From a virus: a DNA stretch of 26,820 nucleotides. The translations under genes were made by a program, and so were the position numbers. The notes below the pieces were generated by a model, which made no database searches, was not told the DNA's origin, and worked only from the letters and a program-made list of their open reading frames with translations. Where the stretch lies: positions 1 through 26,820 of the IMG/VR virus record IMGVR_UViG_3300021424_003081. One strand, written 5' to 3'. Shown one piece after another: positions 21,029 through 26,820 of this stretch. Position 1 is the stretch's first letter. Each line of letters starts with the position of its first letter.

Positions 21029-21766
21029 ATGAGTTTTGGAAGTTACACTGATTGTCTTTTACGAGCGTACAAAGCACATACCAAACCAACTGAAATATTA
21101 AAACGCAAAAAAGAAATACTTGAGGTAATTGCTGAATTTCACAACTTCAATTCCACAAGAGTTTTGTATGTGGGTTTTAATCCTGCTATGCTAGTTGAAT
21201 CAGCTAAAAATATTTTTTTAACGCAGGCATCTAACGATGCTTGTGAGTTCTTTAAGCAAAATAATGTTTCGTTTGATTATATACCAGCTGACAAATTGGG
21301 ATCATATCACAAGCACTTTGATTGTGTTATGGTTTTGGATGAATATTTCACCTTTGCCAAAGACGATAATGAACAACGAGCACGAGTACAAGAAATTTGT
21401 AATCTTGCTCGAGAATATGTGATAACTACATGTAAGGATTACAAAAATCAAGAATTTAAAGACAGAGAATTCAGTATTCCGGCGTTGATAAGAAATGCTC
21501 AATCAACAGATATTTTTTTAGAGTTCCATGACCATGACAGTACCGATAGAAATAGCTGGAAAACTCATGTGTATCAGATTAGTAATCAATCGTTAATAGC
21601 ATCTATGCCATTTGCTAGACGAGCAATGTTTTTTAAACAGTTGGCAAAATTTAGTCATGATGCCGGCGCAGTAGGTTTTAATGTACATAAAAATTTAATG
21701 TACAAAAGTTTAATCAAGAAAAATTACGAACACGTAATTAGTATTCAATTTGATAATGGATCTTAA
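21029..21766 (+). CDS. Methyltransferase-like protein, unassigned (245 aa)
   Basis: A 245-residue alpha/beta protein. A possible Rossmann strand-loop, STRVLYVGFNPAMLVESAKN, with glycine in the SAM-binding position, is followed by FDYIPADKLG, FDCVMVLDEYFTFA and YVITTCKDYKN, which match the order of motifs I to V of class I methyltransferases. The classical GxGxG is not complete, so SAM binding is uncertain. The C-terminal part (RRAMFFKQLAKFSHDAG ... MYKSLIKKNYEHV) is helical. AAAGGG lies before ATG 21029. It overlaps the fibre gene by 11 bases. A role in modifying the fibre or the sugar made by the neighbouring enzymes is inference. Confidence 0.6.
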   Translation: MSFGSYTDCLLRAYKAHTKPTEILKRKKEILEVIAEFHNFNSTRVLYVGFNPAMLVESAKNIFLTQASNDACEFFKQNNVSFDYIPADKLGSYHKHFDCVMVLDEYFTFAKDDNEQRARVQEICNLAREYVITTCKDYKNQEFKDREFSIPALIRNAQSTDIFLEFHDHDSTDRNSWKTHVYQISNQSLIASMPFARRAMFFKQLAKFSHDAGAVGFNVHKNLMYKSLIKKNYEHVISIQFDNGS

Positions 21767-23015
21767 CACACATTTAGCAAAAATTGTTGAAGGACTTGTA
21801 GCAGATATAACCGCCAATGTATTGGTTAAGGTTGATTCTGCTATTGGCGCGGCCATAAACAACAGATTGGCAGCATACGACTACTCTTCACATATTCAAG
21901 AAGCAGCAAATAGCGCATTTGAGAGAAGAATAAGTGAATACACAGTAGATCCAAAGCGATTAGAAAATAGAATAGTCAGTAAAATAAATGAAACTATTGA
22001 TGCTGCACAAAATCAAACTAGAGAACTTGTAGAAACACAAGTGCAACAAAGATTGACCACTATTGACTTTCAACGTGCAATAACTGATAATGTGAGCACT
22101 TTAGTAGCTGACAGGATGACCGAATTTGTTTTTCCAGAATCTAGTATAGATCCTAAAGCTATCAAACTATCAAATTTAAAAATTACCGGCGATAATATCA
22201 ACGGTGGCATTATTGAAAATTTTAGTAGCACTGGTATCGATGATCGAGCCAGCCAAGTTGCATTAACAATACTAGATGACAGTACCGTAATAGAAAACAA
22301 TTTGTTGACCAAGGATCTCACAGTTCAAGGATCAATGACAATAAATGGTTCATTTATTGTAAATGGCGACGTGCCTGAAAACACTGAGTTTTTTAAACGT
22401 CTAGTGTCCAGTGTAAGTTCTAACACTTTGACCAATCTAGATTATACATTGTTTAATGGATACAGTAATTTAATTTTTGATAAAATCAAGCAGGATGGCC
22501 TTGATTTAGAAAAAATAACTTTAAATGGTACAGAAATAGCCAAAAATAATATGTTGGGATCCAGTATCGTTAATTCAAATTTACAAACATTAGGTGAATT
22601 ACTAGAACTCAAAGTAAGTGGAGAAAGCCTACTTGCACAAACATTTTATGTTACACCCAAGCGTGTTGGAATAAACACTATTGAACCTTCGGCAGCACTT
22701 AGCATTTGGGATGACGAAATTGAAATAGTTGCCAAGAAAAAATCTCGAGACACAGGGATTCTTGGTACAACAAGACAGCAAAAACTTGTACTGACTGCCA
22801 ATAGCAAAGATAATATAGTTTTATGTGAAGATGGATCGGTGCAAATTGACAATCTCAAAATAGGTCAAATGCAATTCACCACTTCAAATACTCCGCCAAA
22901 TTTTGTCAGTGAACGCTGTCATGTGGTCTGGAACACCAATCCCAATCCAGGTGGACCACTAGGCTGGATTTGTCTTGGCGGAGCCAACTGGGCTAATTTT
23001 GGCATAATTGATTGA
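21756..23015 (+). CDS. Tail-fibre-like structural protein
   Basis: Start at ATG 21756 (TTG 21750 in the same frame is rejected). The 419 residues begin with a helical, coiled-coil-rich part (1-115; NNRLAAYDYSSHIQEAANSA, ETQVQQRLTTIDFQRAI), then short Asn/Thr/Ile-rich strands typical of fibre shafts (ALTILDDSTVIENNLLTKDL, LTVQGSMTINGSFIVNGD). It ends in a C-terminal knob region: PPNFVSERCHVVWNTNPNPG and GPLGWICLGGANWANFG. The GWxCxGGA/W ending recurs at the ends of phage fibre and adhesin proteins. The stop overlaps the radical SAM start. Role in host binding is inferred. Confidence 0.8.
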   Translation: MDLNTHLAKIVEGLVADITANVLVKVDSAIGAAINNRLAAYDYSSHIQEAANSAFERRISEYTVDPKRLENRIVSKINETIDAAQNQTRELVETQVQQRLTTIDFQRAITDNVSTLVADRMTEFVFPESSIDPKAIKLSNLKITGDNINGGIIENFSSTGIDDRASQVALTILDDSTVIENNLLTKDLTVQGSMTINGSFIVNGDVPENTEFFKRLVSSVSSNTLTNLDYTLFNGYSNLIFDKIKQDGLDLEKITLNGTEIAKNNMLGSSIVNSNLQTLGELLELKVSGESLLAQTFYVTPKRVGINTIEPSAALSIWDDEIEIVAKKKSRDTGILGTTRQQKLVLTANSKDNIVLCEDGSVQIDNLKIGQMQFTTSNTPPNFVSERCHVVWNTNPNPGGPLGWICLGGANWANFGIID

Positions 23016-24304
23016 TGGCCAATCAAAAAATTTTTTGTGCAGTGCCATGGCATAACACTCATTTGTATTGGGACGGCACTTACGGTGTTTGTTGTTCAGA
23101 ATCCCAAAAAGCACAAGGCACAAAATACAATATTCAAAATACTAATCTTATCACATGGTATAACAGCAATACCATGCAAAACTTTAGAGAACGAATTCTA
23201 GGTAACGAACCATTACCTGAGTGTATTGGATGTTATCATGAAGAATTATACGGACATCAAAGTCGTAGAATAAAAGAAAATTATAAAGTAGCTATATTCA
23301 CAGAACATGCATTTGAAAAAAGTTTTGACCAGAGTCCATGGAAAAAAAATTTCAAATCTGACAGTGATAAGTTACCAATTGATTGGCATATTGATTTTGG
23401 TAATGAATGTAATCTAGCATGCAAAATGTGCGGTCCCGATGCAAGTAGCAAAATTGCTTCGCATTATACCAAATGGAAAATTCCGTTTCAGCACAAAGCA
23501 AATTGGACTAACGACAACCAGTGTTATCAACAATTCCTTGAAAACGTGCAATCAGTCTCTAAATTGCATAGAATACATGTAATGGGCGGCGAACCGACTA
23601 TTAATAAAAGATTTATAGAATTTATTGATTGGTTGGTTAAAAACAAACTGACTCATTTAAGCCTCAGTTTTGTAACCAATGCCACAGTTATAAATCACGA
23701 TTTGTTAGATAACTTACAAAAATTTAAAAGAGTTGACATAGAAGTCAGCGTGGAGTCGACAGAATCTAACAATCACTATATCAGACAAGGTAGTGACACA
23801 GAACAGGTCTGGAAGAATATAGAATATCTTAACAGTTTACAAAATGAAAACTTTTCACTAGTTTTAAGAAGTGTCCCGCAATTGTTAAGTATAAACACCT
23901 ATCATAAACTTATAAAACGTGCGTTTGATTTCAACATCAGTATTCAAAGCAATCCGTTACGGCAACCATCGTATCTAGCGATTGACGTGCTTCCATATGA
24001 AGTGCGTCAGAAATTCAGACAAAATTTTGTAACATTAAAAGAATTTATTCAACAAAACAGTTCTGTAGATTTTAACACGTTGAGTGTTGGTAGAGATACT
24101 TCAAGACTAAGCTTACAATTAATTAGGGAATGCGATACCATGATTAATTTCATTGACAATCAAGCTCAAACTGATACAAATAAATTAAGAGAATTAGTAG
24201 CATGGATGACGCGGTGGGATACAGTACATAATTTAAACGCCTTAGAAATTTATCCTGAGTATCAAGAACTTTTTTTACAACATGGATACACAATTCAATC
24301 TTGA
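23015..24304 (+). CDS. Radical SAM enzyme with N-terminal auxiliary-cluster cysteines
   Basis: A 429-residue radical SAM protein starting at ATG 23015 (overlap with the fibre stop). The CxxxCxxC cluster site is ECNLACKMCGPD (C132, C136, C139), followed by the glycine-rich MGGEPTINKRFIEFID motif and a TIM-barrel pattern (LSFVTNATVI, VDIEVSVESTE). Unusually, the cysteines of an extra cluster come first: FCAVPW (C8), GVCCSES (C26, C27) and ECIGC (C70, C73), a twitch/SPASM-like module placed N-terminally. Such proteins occur in aquatic T4-like phages. It overlaps both neighbours, tying it to the tail fibre. Possible substrate: a peptide or the fibre. Reaction unknown. Confidence 0.92.
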   Translation: MANQKIFCAVPWHNTHLYWDGTYGVCCSESQKAQGTKYNIQNTNLITWYNSNTMQNFRERILGNEPLPECIGCYHEELYGHQSRRIKENYKVAIFTEHAFEKSFDQSPWKKNFKSDSDKLPIDWHIDFGNECNLACKMCGPDASSKIASHYTKWKIPFQHKANWTNDNQCYQQFLENVQSVSKLHRIHVMGGEPTINKRFIEFIDWLVKNKLTHLSLSFVTNATVINHDLLDNLQKFKRVDIEVSVESTESNNHYIRQGSDTEQVWKNIEYLNSLQNENFSLVLRSVPQLLSINTYHKLIKRAFDFNISIQSNPLRQPSYLAIDVLPYEVRQKFRQNFVTLKEFIQQNSSVDFNTLSVGRDTSRLSLQLIRECDTMINFIDNQAQTDTNKLRELVAWMTRWDTVHNLNALEIYPEYQELFLQHGYTIQS

Positions 24305-24737
24305 CGTAGAAATAACTGTAGTTCCGCGTTGGTGGCGAACTAAACCTGTTATCACCTACGGAGTAGATTCACAAACAATTGACACAGTAGAACTGACGGA
24401 TATCTTAGTTATAAAAGTTAATCAAAATTTAAAAAACGGTTCACATGTTTTTTGGATAGAATTTGATAATAAAGATTATAATGATTGCGTTCTAGAAAAA
24501 AATCTAGATATGGCTATAGAAATTCATGAAGTAAAATTTGAAAATTTAAGTTTGGATAGATTCAAATGGACCGGAAATTACCGTCCAAAATATCCCAGAG
24601 ATTACCCAGACAAAAAGCCTGTTATAGAATCAGCAACATATCTGGGTTGGAACGGACGTTGGGAGTTGCCGTTTACTACGCCCATATTCACCTGGATACA
24701 CCGTTTGGAGAATTTGGGTTGGTTATACGAACCTTGA
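24282..24737 (+). CDS. Conserved phage protein after radical SAM gene (151 aa)
   Basis: Overlaps the radical SAM gene by 23 bases. The protein is rich in Trp, Tyr and Pro: NLDVEITVVPRWWRTKPVIT, a strand-rich domain with HVFWIEFDNKDYNDC, then YRPKYPRDYPDKKP and a closing FTTPIFTWIHRLENLGWLYE. The middle resembles compact beta domains found beside phage fibre genes, and the tail recurs in aquatic phages as far as I recall. No catalytic motif. It may be a partner or chaperone for the fibre or the radical SAM enzyme; context only. Confidence 0.7.
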   Translation: MDTQFNLDVEITVVPRWWRTKPVITYGVDSQTIDTVELTDILVIKVNQNLKNGSHVFWIEFDNKDYNDCVLEKNLDMAIEIHEVKFENLSLDRFKWTGNYRPKYPRDYPDKKPVIESATYLGWNGRWELPFTTPIFTWIHRLENLGWLYEP

Positions 24738-24763
24738 CACAAATCTAAATATGCTGTTATAAT
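24734..24763 (+). promoter_or_regulatory. Near-consensus sigma70 promoter, strongest in window
   Basis: Perfect TTGACA at 24734-24739, overlapping the previous stop, an 18-base spacer, and extended -10 TGT-TATAAT with the hexamer at 24758-24763. A start near 24770 gives a 220-base untranslated region before ATG 24991. A nine-codon frame (MTLVLSNSE) begins at the predicted start, echoing the other nearly leaderless promoters. Confidence 0.88.
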
Positions 24764-24769
24764 GCAGTA

Positions 24770-24990
24770 TGACTCTAGTACTATCCAATTCTGAATAGAA
24801 CAAAATACTTACTTAAATTCGTGTAGAACACAGACTGTCGGCTGGTATGCATTGGCGGTTAAGAGAAAATTACGGATTTCGTGCTCGTAAGTATTCTGGA
24901 TTTGACACCAGGATTAATAAATAGGTCAATGACACTAGGCTAGATTTTGATACCGAAGCATAGGCAAACATTTTTCAGAATGAAATTTCT
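24770..24990 (+). other. Long non-coding leader or small RNA region
   Basis: No gene of good quality lies in this 220-base stretch. It contains a perfect 9-bp pairing, AATACTTAC (24804-24812) with GTAAGTATT (24887-24895), closing a 74-base domain that holds a small GTGT-AGA-ACAC hairpin. A second hairpin follows directly, TTCTGG / CCAGGA with a G-U pair. A 25-codon frame starting MHWRLRENYG runs from 24847 to 24924 without a ribosome site. It may be a structured leader, a small RNA, or both. No T-run terminator was found before the next gene. Confidence 0.5.
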
Positions 24991-25329
24991 ATGACTACTA
25001 ATGCATATCTAGTTTATTGGTGTGAAGAAGGACTCGAGAGCGTGGTCCCTATTACCGAATACGAACAGTGGGATGTTGAGAACACCTTCAGGATTCTAAA
25101 CAACCAAGAACCTGCTCGCAATCCTGTAAATCAAATCATACAGAATATGTTGCTGAGAGCCAGATTCAATCAGCAACGACATTATGAACTGTATGCAGTT
25201 GATTGCGAAGCAGATATTACAAAAGAAGCTCTAGAATTGTTGTTTAAAAGTTGTCCGCAGAAAGCAGCAGAACTGGTTAGAGGTCGTGGTGTAACATTGT
25301 ACAGCGATAGAGCAAAAAAAATCGTGTAG
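24991..25329 (+). CDS. Conserved phage protein, first of second small-gene array
   Basis: A 112-residue protein: MTTNAYLVYWCEEGLESVVP, then WDVENTFRILNNQEPARNPV and helices (NQIIQNMLLRARFNQQRHYE, CEADITKEALELLFKSCP). Its N-terminal strand with WCEEGLE is followed by a helical core; no catalytic motif is seen. No good ribosome site is present: a 4-codon frame (ATG 24980) ends on the start, so coupling is possible. It is the first gene after the long leader of the strong promoter. Confidence 0.7.
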   Translation: MTTNAYLVYWCEEGLESVVPITEYEQWDVENTFRILNNQEPARNPVNQIIQNMLLRARFNQQRHYELYAVDCEADITKEALELLFKSCPQKAAELVRGRGVTLYSDRAKKIV

Positions 25330-25336
25330 TGATCAC

Positions 25337-25558
25337 ATGAAAATAGTATGGGAAAGAGATACCAAACACTCGTTGATAATATATGCTAGGCTATCGTACG
25401 ATCACGGACCAATCACTCAAACAGGTCTCAGAGAGTCGGATCTTGACCCCATACAAGAATGGTGTATGAATAACAGATGCGGTGCTCGTAGAAGTTTCGA
25501 TCAGTTTAGATTTAGAAATGAAGCAGAATTAACAATGTTTTTGTTGCGGTGGGGTTAA
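25337..25558 (+). CDS. FLLRW-tailed small protein, member 1 (73 aa)
   Basis: 73 residues from ATG 25337, with no clear ribosome site. N-terminal strand (MKIVWERDTKHSLIIYARLS), then WCMNNRCGARRSFDQFRFRN and a closing helix EAELTMFLLRWG. The ending 'helix-FLLRW' and the W/YC..C-type middle recur in the proteins ending at 26231 and 26795, so this is one of three paralogs. Fold may be a small alpha/beta unit. Function unknown. Confidence 0.7.
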   Translation: MKIVWERDTKHSLIIYARLSYDHGPITQTGLRESDLDPIQEWCMNNRCGARRSFDQFRFRNEAELTMFLLRWG

Positions 25559-25559
25559 T

Positions 25560-25817
25560 ATGAAATTTCGTTTTAGAGATGGACCCGTATGGTTCAGTGA
25601 TCATGTAATGGAAAATTATATTAACGAACTTCACAAAATACAGAAAAAGCAAAAAACACTTATCCCTGACTTTAATGAAATTAAATTTAAACAACTGGCA
25701 GTTGACTTTTTTTCCATGAAAGGTTTTACAGTTTGGCTAGATCAAGACAATCATTTATGGTTTGATGTTGATTTTACCGGTCCTGAATGGACTTTTGAAA
25801 TATTAAGGAGTGACTAA
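25560..25817 (+). CDS. Small hypothetical phage protein (85 aa)
   Basis: ATG 25560 is one base after the previous stop, GTGGGG serving as a weak site. The 85 residues begin MKFRFRDGPVWFSDHVMENY, have a basic helix (HKIQKKQKTLIPDFNEIKFK) and a strand-rich end GFTVWLDQDNHLWFDVDFTG. Aromatic- and Asp-rich. No family recognised. Confidence 0.65.
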   Translation: MKFRFRDGPVWFSDHVMENYINELHKIQKKQKTLIPDFNEIKFKQLAVDFFSMKGFTVWLDQDNHLWFDVDFTGPEWTFEILRSD

Positions 25818-25818
25818 A

Positions 25819-25995
25819 ATGGAAATTATTACGGTTTGGCTACTAAGCGTTCAGTTATGGCTTGAGCCTGAAGAAAAGATAAAATTTGTATACACCAAAG
25901 AATATGCCACTTATGAAGAATGTATGAAAAACCGTGAAATTTGGGCAGAGAAAAAATTCAAATCATTTTGTTTGTTAAAAATTAAAAAACCGTGA
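25819..25995 (+). CDS. Small protein with paired cysteines, paralog of 5837 gene
   Basis: ATG 25819 is set by AAGGAG at 25805-25810; a GTG at 25810 falls in that site and is rejected. 58 residues: MEIITVWLLSVQLWLEPEEK, then YTKEYATYEECMKNREIWAE and KFKSFCLLKIKKP. The 'hydrophobic strand, YA(S/T)-xx-(Q/E)C, helix, C-hydrophobic' order matches the 67-residue protein at 5837-6040. Function unknown. Confidence 0.7.
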   Translation: MEIITVWLLSVQLWLEPEEKIKFVYTKEYATYEECMKNREIWAEKKFKSFCLLKIKKP

Positions 25996-26231
25996 GCGTA
26001 GTTTTTCCTTCTGACAAAGGTAGATTTATTGCAACAGGGCCGTTTGATGATGACATGCCGCATCATTATATCATTATTGCAGATTACCGTTGGTGGACTG
26101 ATAACCAAAAAGAAATTTATGCCTGGATGGACGAATGTTTACCCAAGGGCAGAACGCATCAGCAAGGCATGGTGGTAGTCATTGACGACGTAGCAGACGC
26201 TAGTAATTTCTTGTTGAGATGGGACGCCTAA
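25992..26231 (+). CDS. FLLRW-tailed small protein, member 2 (79 aa)
   Basis: GTG 25992 overlaps the previous stop (GTGA). 79 residues: MSVVFPSDKGRFIATGPFDD, then HHYIIIADYRWWTDNQKEIY, AWMDECLPKGRTHQQGMVVV and the closing VADASNFLLRWDA. The last 30 residues share the 'Cys, basic loop, hydrophobic strand, acidic turn, FLLRW' layout of the family. The next ATG shares a base with its stop. Confidence 0.7.
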   Translation: MSVVFPSDKGRFIATGPFDDDMPHHYIIIADYRWWTDNQKEIYAWMDECLPKGRTHQQGMVVVIDDVADASNFLLRWDA

Positions 26232-26611
26232 TGGAGCACAATTTAGAACGCGACATGAAAGATGCGAGATGGTTCGTTGACAAAGTAAGAGCGTCGGAAT
26301 CTTATGCACAAAATGTCTATGCTGCACTATGTAACAATGCATTTAAAAAACTGGAACTCATGCCTGTCCTCAAAGATGAAACATGGTCCTGCTCCTGGCG
26401 TAGTGCCGGCGGATTAGTAGCGGACCTTCGTTGTGAAGGTAATTACATGGATTGGTACTGTTCGGGTATCAGAGGGCTTCCTGATGAGGAAAGTAAATTT
26501 AATGGATTCGTAAACGAAAGTTACATAACTGATGAAATTCATGAAGATTTTAAAAAGCTAGGATGGGTGGTAGTTGAAGGATACTATGATGAATTATCAT
26601 GCAACCTATAA
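26231..26611 (+). CDS. Conserved phage protein (126 aa)
   Basis: Start at ATG 26231, overlapping the previous stop (TAATG); an ATG at 26219 lies inside the previous gene and is less likely. The protein reads MEHNLERDMKDARWFVDKVR, SESYAQNVYAALCNNAFKKL and LKDETWSCSWRSAGGLVADL, then NYMDWYCSGIRG and DEIHEDFKKLGWVVVE. I recognise the 'ARWFVxKVR-SESYAQNxYAALCNN...WSCSWR-AGG-VAD...DWYCSGI' pattern as a widely conserved phage protein of unknown function. Its four cysteines are conserved in that pattern. A role at early infection is suggested by its array. Confidence 0.75.
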   Translation: MEHNLERDMKDARWFVDKVRASESYAQNVYAALCNNAFKKLELMPVLKDETWSCSWRSAGGLVADLRCEGNYMDWYCSGIRGLPDEESKFNGFVNESYITDEIHEDFKKLGWVVVEGYYDELSCNL

Positions 26612-26795
26612 CAAACGCCATTGGCCGCATCAATTCAGAATGTTGCCTGAACCGGATGCCTGGGAACAAGCCTGTCGTCTTGAAGCCTATTGTATTGACA
26701 ACTTTGAACGAGGTTCTTGGAGGAACAATGGACTATATTTTGTTTTTAAACGAGAACAAGATGCAACGCTGTTTTTGTTAAGGTGGGGCGGATAA
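26586..26795 (+). CDS. FLLRW-tailed small protein, member 3 (69 aa)
   Basis: ATG 26586 (or 26589) follows AAGG at 26577-26580 and gives 69 residues; a TTG at 26574 is less likely. MMNYHATYNKRHWPHQFRML, then DAWEQACRLEAYCIDNFERG, a strand NNGLYFVFKRE and the ending QDATLFLLRWGG. It is the third member of the family ending at 25558 and 26231. It overlaps the upstream gene by 26 bases, and its stop shares a base with the last ATG. Confidence 0.7.
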   Translation: MMNYHATYNKRHWPHQFRMLPEPDAWEQACRLEAYCIDNFERGSWRNNGLYFVFKREQDATLFLLRWGG

Positions 26796-26820
26796 TGCCA
26801 AGTAAAGTAAAAGTACCATA
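26795..26820 (+). CDS. 5' end of a KVP-type small protein (partial)
   Basis: ATG 26795 overlaps the previous stop and opens eight codons, MPSKVKVP, before the window ends. The start resembles MKKIVKVPY of the 48-residue protein at 5694-5840. Coupled translation and this similarity suggest a paralog; the rest is outside the window. Confidence 0.5.

Noticed and set aside
24804-24895. tRNA-like gene in the 24.8 kb non-coding region
   Set aside because: No T-loop GTTCRA, no acceptor or anticodon stem of the right lengths; only the long closing pair is clear.
24916-24931. AATAAATA with ATG at the leaderless distance (24929)
   Set aside because: The frame is four codons long; the box lies in the non-coding leader and may be chance.
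1-26820. CRISPR array, insertion sequence, integrase or attachment site
   Set aside because: No regularly spaced repeats, transposase, recombinase or flanking duplications were seen on reading both strands.

Overview
The window looks like part of a tailed phage genome of the T4-like (myovirus) kind from an aquatic habitat, infecting a Gram-negative, probably proteobacterial, host. The reasons are as follows. All the genes I accept (53 whole or partial, plus one remnant) lie on the + strand, tightly packed, with many ATGA or TAATG start/stop overlaps. There are T4-type late promoters (TATAAATA and close variants) and sigma70-like early promoters (TGYTATAAT). Phage hallmark genes include NrdB, glutaredoxin, a PAAR spike-tip protein, a SleB-type hydrolase, a DexA-like exonuclease, a tail-fibre-like protein and many small conserved phage proteins. 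No host core locus is present. The DnaK and the outer-membrane autotransporter-type barrel point to a Gram-negative host. The exact host cannot be read from the window.

Layout. Positions 1-2.9 kb: ribonucleotide reductase beta subunit, an AT-rich SGNH hydrolase with a remnant of a second copy, glutaredoxin, an Sm-like protein and PAAR. Positions 2.9-4.6 kb: SleB hydrolase and small membrane proteins. Positions 4.6-6.6 kb: an early-type array of eight tiny genes closed by a strong terminator. Positions 6.6-9.4 kb: late-type genes whose promoters put the predicted transcript start on or next to the ATG, including a phage ribosomal protein bS21. Positions 9.4-12.2 kb: a proteostasis block with full-length DnaK, Hsp20 and ClpS. 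Positions 12.2-14.1 kb: nucleotidyltransferase, DEDDh exonuclease and small secreted or unknown proteins. Positions 14.1-16.2 kb: an autotransporter-like outer-membrane protein. Positions 16.3-18.3 kb: a conserved membrane protein, two HTH-like microproteins and an S11 penicillin-binding peptidase. Positions 18.4-24.7 kb: nucleotide-sugar dehydrogenase, 2OG-Fe(II) oxygenase, amidinotransferase, a methyltransferase-like protein, a tail-fibre-like protein and a radical SAM enzyme. Positions 24.7-26.8 kb: the best sigma70-type promoter in the window, a 220-base non-coding leader, then a second array of tiny genes including three members of an FLLRW-tailed family.

How it may work together (inference). 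The early arrays probably encode host-takeover peptides. NrdB and glutaredoxin feed dNTP synthesis. bS21 could enter host ribosomes while the phage makes leaderless late messages. DnaK, Hsp20 and ClpS could manage folding and N-end-rule proteolysis during virion production. SleB and the S11 peptidase act on the cell wall. The autotransporter would remodel the surface of the infected cell. The 18-24 kb enzymes around the fibre gene may make a modified sugar or modify the fibre. The most notable points are the DnaK/Hsp20/ClpS plus bS21 combination, the leaderless late promoters, the autotransporter and the fibre-flanking enzyme cassette.
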